Below are positions 1 through 8,440 of a DNA stretch of 35,410 nucleotides, in pieces. Origin of the DNA: Litchfieldia alkalitelluris (GTDB taxonomy: Bacteria; Bacillota; Bacilli; Bacillales; Salisediminibacteriaceae); assembly GCF_002153425.1 (NCBI RefSeq), contig NZ_KZ119600.1, forward strand, positions 4,345,273-4,380,682, read 5' to 3'. A program made the translations under genes and the position numbers. Numbering within the stretch: position 1 is the stretch's first letter; each line of letters opens with the position of its first letter. Below the pieces are notes generated by a model. It saw only the letters and a program-made list of their open reading frames with translations. It did no database searches and was not told where the DNA came from.

Positions 1-203
1 TACTACTTGATTCCTCGTCAGTTTTGTCGTTAGTTCTTCTATCTAACGACAGTACTACTTGATTCCTCGTCAGTTTTGTCGTTAGTTCTTCTATCTAACG
101 ACAGTATTGCTTGATATCTAATCAGTTTTGTCGTTAATTCTTCTATCTAACGACAATATTGCTTGATATCTTATGGGTTTTGTCGTTAGTGCTTCTATCT
201 AAC
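1..203. repeat. 52-bp tandem repeat array, family I
   Basis: Four head-to-tail units have inverted-repeat cores at about 25, 77, 129 and 181. Each core is TGTCGTTAG, nine bases, then CTAACGACA, a 9-bp stem. The fourth copy is degenerate. The array runs off the left edge of the window, so its full size is unknown. No gene is supported here; open frames are by-products of the repeat. Confidence 0.9.
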
Positions 204-1140
204 AGCAACTGGTGCTCCACCTACGGACATTTCTATCTTTTTTCTTTTAGCTTTTGTCCGCTGACACTCATCCTGCGGACATTTCTAGCTTGTTTCTTTT
301 GGCTTTTGTCCGCTGATGCTCCGCCTGCGGACATTTCCAACTCTTTTCTTTTAGCTTTTGTCCGCTGACGCTCTACCTGCGGACATTTCCAAACTTTTTC
401 TTTATAGTTTTGTCCGCAGACACTTCACCTGCGGACATTTCTAGCTTTTTTCTTATCACTTTTGTCCGCTGACGCTCAACCTGCGGACATTTCAACCCCT
501 TTTCTTTTCGCTTTTGTCCGCTGACACTCAATCTGCGGACATTTCAACCTCTTTTCTTTTAACTTTTGTCCGCTGACGCTCTACCTGCGGACATTTCAAC
601 CCCTTTTCTTTTCGCTTTTGTCCGCTGACAATCAACCTGCGGACATTTCCAACCTTTTTCTTTATAGTTTTGTCCGCTGACACTCAACCTGCGGACATTT
701 CCAACCTTTTTCTTTATAGTTTTGTCCGCTGACACTCAATCTGCGGACATTTCAACCTCTTTTCTTTTAACTTTTGTCCGCTGACGCTCTACCTGCGGAC
801 ATTTCAACCCCTTTTCTTTTCACTTTTGTCCGCTGACACTCAATCTGCGGACATTTCAACCTCTTTTCTTTTAACTTTTGTCCGCTGACGCTCTACCTGC
901 GGACATTTCACCCCCTTTTCTTTTCGCTTTTGTCCGCTGACGCTTCCCCTGCGGACATTTCCAACCTTTTTCTATTAGCTTTTGTCCGCTGACACTCCGC
1001 CTGCGGACATTTCAACCTCTTTTCTTTTAGCTTTTGTCCGCAGATACCCCACCTGCGGACATTTCTAACTTTTTTCTATTTGCTTTTGTCCGCAGATACC
1101 CCACCTGCGTACTTTCTAACATCTCACTTTTAGTTTTGTC
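204..1140. repeat. 52-bp tandem repeat array, family II
   Basis: About 17 units lie at a strict 52-bp spacing (TGTCCGC at 255, 307, 359, 411, 463 and so on to 1087), with degenerate units at both ends. Each carries TGTCCGC, 13 variable bases, then GCGGACA, followed by a pyrimidine-rich spacer. The period and the 27-bp palindrome span match the preceding array, although the stem sequence differs. Open frames across it exist only because of the repeat. Function is unknown; decoy protein-binding sites or RNA hairpins are possibilities. Confidence 0.9.
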
Positions 1141-1150
1141 CGCCCCACCC

Positions 1151-1179
1151 GTGAACGCAAGAACCGTCCCGCTGTTCAC
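1151..1179. repeat. dispersed GAACCGTCCC hairpin, copy
   Basis: A member of a dispersed palindromic family: GTGAACGC at the left, core AGAACCGTCCC, and GTTCAC at the right. Related copies occur near 6518, 7300, 7374, 9108, 9218, 9751, 9994, 23331, 28251, 28762 and 35098. It closes the left tandem array. Confidence 0.75.
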
Positions 1180-1243
1180 ACCGCTGTTCACACCCTTGGA
1201 CACAACACAACCACACCTGTTCTCACACCCACTCACCTTATTA

Positions 1244-1304
1244 TTAAGAAAGTCTTAAGATTTTTGATAAATAGATGTTAAGATTTTTAGTTTAGGATTA
1301 TGAT
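1244..1304 (+). promoter_or_regulatory. candidate promoter/operator of the two-component operon
   Basis: The motif TTAAGA occurs three times in direct orientation at 1244, 1255 and 1278; the last two are followed by TTTTT. Spacings of 11 and 23 bp fit the direct-repeat sites usual for OmpR-family regulators. A TATGAT hexamer at 1299-1304 could be the -10, with no good -35, as expected for an activator-dependent promoter. Autoregulation by the adjacent regulator is an inference. Confidence 0.4.
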
Positions 1305-1342
1305 AGTGGAAGATTAATAGTTAGCGCGTGAACAACAATGAT

Positions 1343-1540
1343 CCTGGAAAGAGATAGCTGGCGTTCGAAACGACATCAGCGTTTGTAGAAGCAACAGCCT
1401 TCGAAACGATAGCTGGCTTTAGAAACAGCAACTGCGTGATAAAAGCAGCAGCCTTCGATACGGTAGCAGCGTTCCTAACAACAACAACGTTAGAAGAAGC
1501 AGCCGCGTTAGAAGAATCTACAACGTTCAAAAAGATAGAT
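1343..1540. repeat. 18-bp degenerate tandem repeat in operon leader
   Basis: About eleven units keep an exact 18-bp register from 1343 to 1540, for example GCGTTCGAAACGACATCA at 1361 and GCCTTCGATACGGTAGCA eighty to ninety bases later. The reverse strand reads as a hexapeptide repeat (VSKA/VSNA-like), but there is no ribosome binding site for it. It lies between the candidate promoter and the response regulator, so it would form part of the untranslated leader. Confidence 0.7.
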
Positions 1541-1566
1541 AAGCTTTAGAAAGGGGTGTTACAGCA

Positions 1567-2271
1567 GTGGATAACGAAAATTATAATGTGTTGGTGGTGG
1601 ATGATGAGCGTGAGATTCGAGACGCGATCGAAATCTACCTTAAGAATGAAGGAGTACGAGTTTTGAAAGCAAAGGATGGACTTGAGGCACTCGAGCTTCT
1701 CACCGAGCACACCGTCCACCTTATTATTCTAGATGTGATGATGCCGAGGCTTGATGGGATCGGTGCTACATACAAAATTCGGGAGAAGCAGAATATCCCG
1801 ATTATCATATTGAGCGCGAAAAGTGAGGATACGGATAAGATTCTTGGGCTGCAGGTTGGGGCGGACGACTATGTGACGAAGCCGTTTAACCCGATGGAGC
1901 TGGTGGCGCGGGTGAAGTCCCAGCTGCGGCGATACGTAACGCTTGGGAATTACGAGGGGGCAAATCAAAACAAGGTAATTGATCTTAAAGGGCTTACGTT
2001 GGATCCATCGGCAAAACAAGTTTGTCTCCACGGGGACCCGGTGAAGCTCACCCCAATCGAGTATAAAATCGTAGAACTATTAATGAGAAATGCGGGACGA
2101 GTTTTTTCCATCAATGAAATTTATGAGCAGGTTTGGCAAGAGCCTGGATTTAACGCGGAAAACACTGTCGCCGTGCATATTCGGAAGATTCGCGAAAAAA
2201 TCGAGATCAATCCGAAGAATCCAACATATTTGAAGGTGGTGTGGGGAATTGGCTACAAAATGGAAAAATAA
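1567..2271 (+). CDS. OmpR/PhoB-family response regulator
   Basis: This 234-residue DNA-binding response regulator pairs with the histidine kinase encoded next. The receiver domain (about 7-120) shows the acidic pair D12-D13, phosphoacceptor D56 (LIILDVMMPR), S83 and K105. A winged-helix output domain (about 138-233) ends in the typical VWGIGYKME. The start is GTG, placed by an AAAGGGGTG ribosome binding site about 8 bases upstream. The kinase start overlaps its 3' end by 23 bases, so the two are translationally coupled. The signal and target promoters cannot be read from sequence; VanR-like regulators are the nearest type. Confidence 0.95.
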   Translation: MDNENYNVLVVDDEREIRDAIEIYLKNEGVRVLKAKDGLEALELLTEHTVHLIILDVMMPRLDGIGATYKIREKQNIPIIILSAKSEDTDKILGLQVGADDYVTKPFNPMELVARVKSQLRRYVTLGNYEGANQNKVIDLKGLTLDPSAKQVCLHGDPVKLTPIEYKIVELLMRNAGRVFSINEIYEQVWQEPGFNAENTVAVHIRKIREKIEINPKNPTYLKVVWGIGYKMEK

Positions 2272-4633
2272 CTTACTTATCGTCGTTGTTGCAGCACTCA
2301 TCACCTTTGGCCTAAGTGGAGCGCTCATTTTTTTCACCACGGGCACGGAATACATGCACAAAGACTATTTCCAAACGAACGAATTCCGCGGTGAACTGCA
2401 TCAGTTTGCCCACAATCTGAATATGTTTGCGCTCAACGATACGACGTTGGACGAAGCTATTGAAGAGATTACGGTGACGCAGGATGAGATTAATGATCAT
2501 CGCTATCGTTTCGGCTCCCTTGAAGATCAGCTTGAGAGCATTCGCGAGCAATATGTAGACAGGATTGAAGCCGCGCAGGAGTTGGGCTATGAGGGGCTGG
2601 AGCAATCCTTGATTGAGGAGCGAGATGAGAAGCTGGAGGACATTACGGCGAACTTCGCCAGCGACGACCACATTCGGGAAAAAATTGTGGAGGAAAAAGC
2701 TCAAGATATTCGGAATTCTTTCCATCAAAAAGAAAGAAATCGTGCTCAGTTTCAACGAGATTTGGAGCAATATCACTATTTTTTTACAAATATGGAAACT
2801 GGGGAGACTTTCACAAACGTAGAGGAGCCACCTGGATCAGCGGGTAATGATGGGGCTACTGGTCGCCAGCAGAGCGGACAGCCTAATGAGGAGGCGTCTG
2901 GTGGGCAACAGATCGGACTGCGTGGTTATAGTGCGGAGTACGTTGTGGAGTACGATTGGTCTGAGGAAATACGGGAGGCCCACCGCCATGTCAACGAGTA
3001 CAACTCCATTTTTACAACGGAGTATTCGTTGCATGCAAGTGATGCTTCGTTCTACCATCTTTACTATAATTATCATGAAAACGACGCATGGTTTCACGGG
3101 AAAATCGGCGTGGCGAATCAGCTGCCTAGTAACAACCCGTTGATGATCGCTGCGGATCGTTATAAGTCGGAGCAAAAGCTGGTTTTCAGCTATATTATAT
3201 CTGCCATTGTTGCGTTGATCATTGGCCTCGTGATGTTGATTAAATCTCGAGGTATACGGGACGAATTGACGAATTGGCAAGCAGCCTATTCGAGAATTCC
3301 ACTTGACGTGAGAGTCATCGCCTTAGTTTTTACGGCGGCCGTGCCGTTCGTAATCCTGATCATTCTTGGCCAGAGCATTCATTATACGCCTGTGCGTTTG
3401 TGGGACAATTTCATTTGGAACTATGCCCTGAGCCTCGGTATTCTGGCCGTGACTGGGAGCATCGCGATGCTTCAGCTTTGGTTCCTTGCGAGCGAAGTTC
3501 GCCGTTGGAAAACTTTTAAGGCAGCCTTGAAGAAGTCGGTTTCATATCGTGTTTGGCTCGTTTTGAAGAAGCCATTCGCTCGTGTTCAGAACCTCCTTCA
3601 AGAGGCATTTTTGAATCGCAGCACGGGAACGCAGTTTTACCTAATCTTGTTGACAGTGTTTGCGTTCGGATTTGGGGCGATTTCCTTCTTCATGCACCCC
3701 ATTTTGGGACTTGGATATCTTGCGGTTTTGGCCATCGTCGGAGTTCCTTTATTCGGATTTTTGACGCGAAGGATTGGCTATTTCAACCGCATTGTGGAGA
3801 AGGCTGACGAGATTGCTGCCGGAAAACTCGGGCGGGACCTCCCTGTCACTGGGCATTCTGGCGCTGTTCTTACCCAGTTGGCCAATAACATCAATGTTTT
3901 AGAAGAGTCGGTGAAAACTTCGCAGAGTGAGCAAGCAAAAAGTGAGCGCCTGAAAACAGAGCTAATTACAAACGTGAGTCACGATCTTAGGACACCGTTG
4001 ACCTCCATCATCACGTATACGGAGCTGCTGAAGTCTGAGGCTGAGGATCTCTCTGCGGAGGAACGGGAGGCGTATGTGAAAATAATCGACAACAAATCGA
4101 AACGGTTAAAGGTCTTGATCGACGACTTGTTCGAGGTGTCAAAAATGGCGAGCGGTAACATCGAATTGAGGAAGGACACGGTGGACATCTGTCAGTTGCT
4201 AGAGCAGGCGTTGGCCGAATACGACGATGCGATCCGCGACTCCAGCCTCGATTTCCGAGTCAGCAAGGTGGCTTGTGCCGAGCCCGTATTCGCTTTTGTT
4301 GATGGGCAAAAACTATGGCGCGTCTTCGACAATTTGATCGGCAACATCTTGAAGTATTCATTGGAAAATACGCGGGTGTATTTAGCAGTGTCTGTGGTGG
4401 ATCGAGATTTGGTGATTTCATTCAAAAACATTTCGAAATATGAACTGAACGGTGAGCATGGCGAGCTCGTGGAGCGCTTCAAACGGGGAGATACTTCTCG
4501 TCAAACAGAAGGCTCTGGACTCGGACTCGCCATCGCCCAATCTATCGTCGAGCTCCACGACGGTGTGATGGACTTGGCAACGGACGGCGATTTGTTTAAA
4601 GTAACGGTCAAGTTGCCGCTGGAAAAGAGGTGA
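2249..4633 (+). CDS. multi-pass sensor histidine kinase
   Basis: This membrane sensor kinase of 794 residues is the partner of the upstream regulator. One membrane segment lies at about 8-30, followed by a roughly 280-residue extracytoplasmic region rich in acidic coiled-coil sequence. Further membrane segments lie near 311-331, 354-374, 391-413, 464-483 and 486-506. A HAMP-like linker, HisKA with H578 (VSHDLRTPLTS) and an ATPase domain with N699 and the GSGLGLAIA box at about 755 follow. The start is TTG, the only usable start in frame, with AAGGTGG upstream. The number of membrane passes is unusually high; many VanS-type kinases have two. The stop overlaps the sigma factor frame. Confidence 0.93.
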   Translation: MATKWKNNLLIVVVAALITFGLSGALIFFTTGTEYMHKDYFQTNEFRGELHQFAHNLNMFALNDTTLDEAIEEITVTQDEINDHRYRFGSLEDQLESIREQYVDRIEAAQELGYEGLEQSLIEERDEKLEDITANFASDDHIREKIVEEKAQDIRNSFHQKERNRAQFQRDLEQYHYFFTNMETGETFTNVEEPPGSAGNDGATGRQQSGQPNEEASGGQQIGLRGYSAEYVVEYDWSEEIREAHRHVNEYNSIFTTEYSLHASDASFYHLYYNYHENDAWFHGKIGVANQLPSNNPLMIAADRYKSEQKLVFSYIISAIVALIIGLVMLIKSRGIRDELTNWQAAYSRIPLDVRVIALVFTAAVPFVILIILGQSIHYTPVRLWDNFIWNYALSLGILAVTGSIAMLQLWFLASEVRRWKTFKAALKKSVSYRVWLVLKKPFARVQNLLQEAFLNRSTGTQFYLILLTVFAFGFGAISFFMHPILGLGYLAVLAIVGVPLFGFLTRRIGYFNRIVEKADEIAAGKLGRDLPVTGHSGAVLTQLANNINVLEESVKTSQSEQAKSERLKTELITNVSHDLRTPLTSIITYTELLKSEAEDLSAEEREAYVKIIDNKSKRLKVLIDDLFEVSKMASGNIELRKDTVDICQLLEQALAEYDDAIRDSSLDFRVSKVACAEPVFAFVDGQKLWRVFDNLIGNILKYSLENTRVYLAVSVVDRDLVISFKNISKYELNGEHGELVERFKRGDTSRQTEGSGLGLAIAQSIVELHDGVMDLATDGDLFKVTVKLPLEKR

Positions 4634-4638
4634 TTGGT

Positions 4639-5670
4639 ATGATTGAGGAGAATGCTTTGGAGATGGTTGAAGGTGTTAATGATCTGGTTGAGGTTGGTCG
4701 TTTGGATGCGGTCGAGGCCGTTGAGGTTGGTATGGGAATTGAGGTTGGGATTGAGGTTGGCGGATCTGCGAACCTTGGTGAGGGCTGCGAATTAAGGGGA
4801 AATCCTGATTCGGACGATTCCTGCGAATTAAGTGGGAGTCCTGACTTGGACGATTCCTGCGACATTAGGGGAAATCCTGACTTGGACGTTTCCTGCGACA
4901 TTAGGGAAAATCCTGATTCGGACGAGTCCCGCGACTTCAGTGAACCTCGCAGCCTTGGAGAGATTCGCGAACTCAGCGAGAGTCCTAACGATGACAAGTC
5001 CCGCGACCTTAGTTTTCCGGAATCGAGACCTACCCAATTAGACTTTCGAGAACAGTACAACTTATACTATGCCCGGCTCTACTCTAAATGTTTTTCCATC
5101 GTCAAAGATCGTCATCTCGCCGAGGATCTCGTTCACGACACATTCATCAAAGCCTTGAAGGCGTTGGAGACTGGTGCCGCGATTAAGGATGAGCGGAAAA
5201 TGGGCGCCTGGCTGACTGTTATTGCCACTAGGGTTGCCCTCGACTATCTCAGGAGTGAGGGTCGAAAGAAGGGTATTTTGATGGAAGGAGAGTTTCTCGA
5301 CAGTGTTAGTGTTGGTTTCCAGCCGGGAACGCGGTCGAATTCTCCTGGCAGTTGGGCGGGCTCGCGGGGTTGGGGTAGTTCTCCTGATTCTACGGTTGAC
5401 GTGGCTTCTAGGATTTATTCCTCTTCCGGTGTGGTCGTAAGGCAAACTGCTTTGGTGGAAAAAGAAGTAGAATATGCTTGGCTCAGAGAGGAAATCCAAT
5501 CTGCAATTGGTTCGCTGAAGCCCCGCTACCGAGAAGTGATGAGGCTAAAAATCAATGAGGATCTAAAAGAGTCAGAGATTGCTGAAGAGCTTCATTTAAA
5601 ACCATCTACAGTAAAAATCAGGCTTTACCGCGGGAAACAGAAGTTGAAAGCTATGTTGACGGATTTGTAG
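4639..5670 (+). CDS. ECF-type sigma factor with repeat-expanded N-terminus
   Basis: This sigma-70 family (ECF group) factor of 343 residues would direct RNA polymerase to its own promoter set. Region 2 covers about 135-215 (FSIVKDRHLAEDLVHDTFIK, then WLTVIATRVALDYLR) and region 4 about 280-340 (LKPRYREVMRL, then the helix-turn-helix ESEIAEELHLKPSTVKIRLY). ECF factors are usually 160-200 residues. The excess is an acidic N-terminal extension with six 12-residue repeats and a Ser/Gly-rich linker of about 60 residues between regions 2 and 4. I chose ATG 4639 because AGAGGTGAT precedes it; GTG 4630 overlaps the kinase stop. No anti-sigma gene follows, so activity may be set through the two-component system. 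Confidence 0.88.
   Translation: MIEENALEMVEGVNDLVEVGRLDAVEAVEVGMGIEVGIEVGGSANLGEGCELRGNPDSDDSCELSGSPDLDDSCDIRGNPDLDVSCDIRENPDSDESRDFSEPRSLGEIRELSESPNDDKSRDLSFPESRPTQLDFREQYNLYYARLYSKCFSIVKDRHLAEDLVHDTFIKALKALETGAAIKDERKMGAWLTVIATRVALDYLRSEGRKKGILMEGEFLDSVSVGFQPGTRSNSPGSWAGSRGWGSSPDSTVDVASRIYSSSGVVVRQTALVEKEVEYAWLREEIQSAIGSLKPRYREVMRLKINEDLKESEIAEELHLKPSTVKIRLYRGKQKLKAMLTDL
4798..5013 (+). repeat. 36-bp in-frame tandem repeat inside the sigma gene
   Basis: Six units of 36 bp encode 12-residue repeats of the form GNPDxDxSCDIR; the first three or four are well conserved and the last two are diverged. The repeat keeps the reading frame and is highly acidic. It resembles the other minisatellite-like arrays around this operon. 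Confidence 0.85.
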
Positions 5671-6400
5671 AATGCGGACTGAATTCCTCTTTCTTATCGA
5701 TTTGAGGCCGCATTCTTCAATAATGCGGTCTGAACTCCTCTTTCTTATCGATTTGAGGCCGCATTTTTCAATAATGCGGACTGAATTCCTGTTTCTCATT
5801 GATTTGAGGCCGCATTCTTCAATAATGCGGTCTGAATTCCTTTCTCTCATCGATTTGAGGCCGCATTCTTCATTAATGCGGACTAGATTCCTCTTTCTCT
5901 ATGATTTGAGGCCGCATTCTTCGAAAATGCGGACTAGATTTCTCTCTCTCATTGATTTGAGGCCGCATTTTTCGAAAATGCGGACTAGATTCCTCTCTCT
6001 CATTGATTTGAGGCCGCATTTTTCAATAATGCGGACTGAATTCCTCTATCTCATCAATTTGAGGCCGCATTTTTCAATAATGCGGACTGAATTCCTCTTT
6101 CTCATCGATTTGAGGCCGCATTTTTCAATAATGCGGACTGAATTCCTCTTTCTCATCGATTTGAGGCCGCATTTTTCAATAATGCGGACTGAATTCCTCT
6201 TTCTCATCGATTTGAGGCCGCATTTTTCAATAATGCGGACTGAATTCCTCTTTCTCATCGATTTGAGGCCGCATTTTTCAATAATGCGGACTGAATTCCT
6301 CTTTCTCATCGATTTGAGGCCGCATTTTTCAATAATGCGGACTGAATTCCTCTTTCTTATCGATTTGAGTCCGCATTTTTCAATAATGCGGACTAGACTT
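5671..6400. repeat. 51-bp tandem repeat array, family III
   Basis: Fourteen units of exactly 51 bp, plus a partial one, start directly after the sigma factor stop. Adjacent units form CCGCATT, seven bases, AATGCGG, a 7-bp stem. Because 51 is a multiple of three, the array stays open in several frames on both strands and yields apparent 17-residue repeat proteins (MRTEFLFLIDLRPHFSI). Those frames lack ribosome binding sites. The central units are nearly identical and the outer ones diverged, which suggests recent expansion in the middle. Confidence 0.9.
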
Positions 6401-6476
6401 TCGCGCTCATCCAGTTATTGCCCTTAGCAGCACTTAATAGACCAAGAGATTGATACCAATTCCCCGCTCCAAAATT

Positions 6477-6550
6477 GTAAACGCAAGAACCCTTACTGCA
6501 TATATCGCCCCCCTACCGTGTAAACGTAGGAACCTTCCCCGCGCTTACAC
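6477..6550. repeat. two degenerate GAACC hairpin copies
   Basis: A partial copy starts with GTAAACGCAAGAACC at 6477. A fuller copy at 6518-6550 has GTGTAAACG at the left and CGCTTACAC at the right. The 180 bases from 6430 to 6608 hold nothing else that I recognise. Confidence 0.55.
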
Positions 6551-6608
6551 GCACCAACCTGCGTTTACGATCACACCTGCGTTTTAACCTCCGACCCCAG
6601 ACTCCCAT

Positions 6609-6998
6609 TTACTTATATTTTCTTGCATATAGGAATTCGGTTATTGGCTGAATGATTAAAGTTAAGCCTACTACTAGGAGGAGTGGATAGTTTTCGATGT
6701 CATTGAGGTTTGACGTACCTTCGGAAATAAATAAAATGAGCCCAGCTAATATCATCAGCACATAATATCCGATTCGAGCGCTTTGGGTTTTTACGTGTTG
6801 ATCTAATTCGTCCGCTTCATTTTTATCGAACTCCTTCATATTAAGGAAGTTTAATACGGTAGATAATAATATAAAACTAAACAGTATATTTGCACTGTAA
6901 ATTGTTTCATTTACAAGCCAGTTGTAGAAGAACGCTATGATTGATGCGATAAAAAACAAGGAGCCTATTGTGACTACAATCTTTTTGGTATTACTCAT
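6609..6998 (-). CDS. small membrane protein paired with XRE regulator
   Basis: This 129-residue protein has four predicted membrane segments (about 8-28, 37-52, 77-95 and 104-122) and a charged loop between the second and third. No enzyme motif is visible. It is encoded downstream of, and overlaps by 8 bases, a small XRE-type regulator; GGAGGGGAC lies upstream of its ATG. This two-gene arrangement is common in Bacillales, where the membrane partner is usually of unknown function. The pair is probably co-transcribed from the palindromic region near 7233. Confidence 0.75.
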   Translation of the reverse strand: MSNTKKIVVTIGSLFFIASIIAFFYNWLVNETIYSANILFSFILLSTVLNFLNMKEFDKNEADELDQHVKTQSARIGYYVLMILAGLILFISEGTSNLNDIENYPLLLVVGLTLIIQPITEFLYARKYK

Positions 6999-7206
6999 TG
7001 GTACTGTCCCCTCCTTTTTCTGTCACGAACAATTCCTCCATCGTAACCTTTAGCTGCTTTGAGATATTAAAGGCGAGCTTTAAACTCGGGTCATACTTAT
7101 TATTTTCAATAGCATTGATTGTTTGTCGACTGACATTGCAAAGCTCCGCCAACTTTCCTTGGGAGATGTTTTGCTTTTCCCTGTATGCTTTTATATGATT
7201 TTGCAT
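6991..7206 (-). CDS. XRE-family transcriptional regulator
   Basis: This single-domain helix-turn-helix protein of 71 residues is of the Cro/CI type. The helix-turn-helix is seen in ISQGKLAELCNVSRQTINAI (about 14-33), followed by the usual ENNKYDPSLKLAFNISKQL. Such proteins are small DNA-binding repressors, often autoregulatory. A perfect 10-bp inverted repeat lies about 27-50 bases upstream of the ATG and is a likely operator. The next gene in the transcript is a membrane protein, as is usual for this subgroup. The ribosome binding site is weak (GGCGGTG). Confidence 0.88.
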   Translation of the reverse strand: MQNHIKAYREKQNISQGKLAELCNVSRQTINAIENNKYDPSLKLAFNISKQLKVTMEELFVTEKGGDSTNE

Positions 7207-7232
7207 AGAACTAGCACCGCCAAACTAATATT

Positions 7233-7256
7233 AGGTGTAAAAGATGTTTTACACCT
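7233..7256. promoter_or_regulatory. palindromic operator candidate upstream of XRE gene
   Basis: A perfect inverted repeat, AGGTGTAAAA, four bases, TTTTACACCT, lies just upstream of the XRE gene. It is symmetrical, AT-rich in the centre and of a size that suits a dimeric helix-turn-helix repressor. Binding by the adjacent regulator is an inference. Confidence 0.55.
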
Positions 7257-7299
7257 GATTACTATCTTAATTGCACAAAGTGAAAATTGTCAACCGGAG

Positions 7300-7400
7300 G
7301 AAACGCAGGGACGGTTCTTGCGTTTACAGTTTCTTTATTGTGGCTTTAATATGTGGGCAGGGGCCCGTATTTTGTGAACGCAAGAATGTCCCCATGTTCA
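7300..7400. repeat. two GAACCGTCCC-family hairpins
   Basis: 7300-7327 is a clear palindromic copy (AAACGCAGGGACGGTTCTTG followed by CGTTTAC). 7374-7400 is a second, diverged copy in the other orientation (GTGAACGCAAGAATG...CATGTTC). They lie between the XRE unit and the SDR unit and may act as terminators. Confidence 0.6.
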
Positions 7401-7438
7401 AGAAGGAATTTTGTTTCGGTTGGCGAATAGTTGTATAG

Positions 7439-7672
7439 TATACCAACTAAATATTTCACAGAAAAAGCTAGCCACTAATTTTGGAATGTCACTTTTATTT
7501 CAGCATTACCAACTAGTTTTTTCAGAGAAAATACTAGCCACTTTTTTGGGGTATACAGCACCATTGTTTCAGCATTAACATTTAGTTTTTTCAAAGAAAA
7601 AGCTAGCCACTAGTTTGGTATGTCACTTTTATTTCAGCATTACCAACTAATTTTTTCCCGACAAAAAAACTA
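7439..7672. repeat. AT-rich ~67-bp tandem repeat upstream of SDR gene
   Basis: About three and a half copies of a 66-68 bp unit are present. Recognisable parts are CAGCATTACCAACTA, TTTTTCAGAGAAAA and AGCTAGCCACT, with the CAGCATTA boundary at about 7502, 7570 and 7636. The last copy ends just before the ribosome binding site of the SDR gene, so the array occupies its promoter region. Confidence 0.7.
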
Positions 7673-7696
7673 ACATTCACAGCTAGGAGGATTCGC

Positions 7697-8422
7697 ATGG
7701 AAAACAAGAAGAAAACCATCTATATTACTGGGGCTGACCGCGGGCTTGGACTTGCCTTGACGAGGGTGTTTCTCGGGCACGGGTTCAAGGTGTTCGCGGG
7801 GCGCTATATGAGCGATTGGACCGAGCTCGACGACCTGAAGAAGGAGCACGGTGAGGATCTTGACACCGTGACATTAGATGTGACCGATCAAAGTTCCGTC
7901 GACAACGCGGCGAAATATATCGAAGAGCAGACTGGTGGAAAACTTGATATTGTCCTCAACAACGCGGGGCTGTACAAGGATCGCTCCACCGATATTTACG
8001 GGGAATTCCACTATGGTGATATGATGAAGTTGGTGGACGTGAATGCGTTTGGACCGTTGCGGGTTGCCAAATCAGTTTTGCCACTCATCATGAACGGCGA
8101 GACGAAGATGATCGCGAATATTTCATCGGAGGCGGCGAGTCTCGGAGATTCCTGGCGCGTGAAGGAGTACGGCTACTCCATGTCCAAGTCCGCGCTGAAT
8201 ATGGGACTGACGATCCTGCAGAATCAGTTGAAGGAGCATGGGATCAAGGTGCTGGCCTTCCACCCTGGTTTTGTGAAAACATATATTATGGGTGAATTCA
8301 TGGATTTCGCGGAGATTGACGCCATGACATCTGCCACGGGGATTGCCGAGCAGATCTTGAAAGCGCCGCCAATCGAGGAGCACATGTACATCGACTATCA
8401 AGGAAATAAAATAAACTGGTAA
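7697..8422 (+). CDS. SDR-family oxidoreductase
   Basis: This short-chain dehydrogenase/reductase of 241 residues is a cytosolic NAD(P)-dependent oxidoreductase. The Rossmann motif TGADRGLG is at 11-18, NNAG at 88-91, the catalytic serine region ISSEAAS at 142-148, and YxxxK at Y160-K164. The substrate cannot be assigned. An AGGAGG site lies 8 bases upstream of the ATG. The next gene starts 18 bases after its stop, so the two probably form an operon with the ThuA-like protein. Confidence 0.92.
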   Translation: MENKKKTIYITGADRGLGLALTRVFLGHGFKVFAGRYMSDWTELDDLKKEHGEDLDTVTLDVTDQSSVDNAAKYIEEQTGGKLDIVLNNAGLYKDRSTDIYGEFHYGDMMKLVDVNAFGPLRVAKSVLPLIMNGETKMIANISSEAASLGDSWRVKEYGYSMSKSALNMGLTILQNQLKEHGIKVLAFHPGFVKTYIMGEFMDFAEIDAMTSATGIAEQILKAPPIEEHMYIDYQGNKINW

Positions 8423-8440
8423 CGAAAAGGAGCTGTTAAA

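Noticed and set aside
1-1140. Possible CRISPR array, because of regular spacing.
   Set aside because: The units are 52 bp tandem repeats that are similar over their whole length; there are no unique spacers and no cas genes.
1034-1258. Frames on both strands at the end of the left array.
   Set aside because: They are translations of the 52-bp repeat and the dispersed hairpin.
5672-6427. A 251-residue repeat protein with 17-residue units.
   Set aside because: The frame exists because the unit is 51 bp long; it begins at the sigma stop without a ribosome binding site, the opposite strand is equally open, and the repeats form DNA palindromes.
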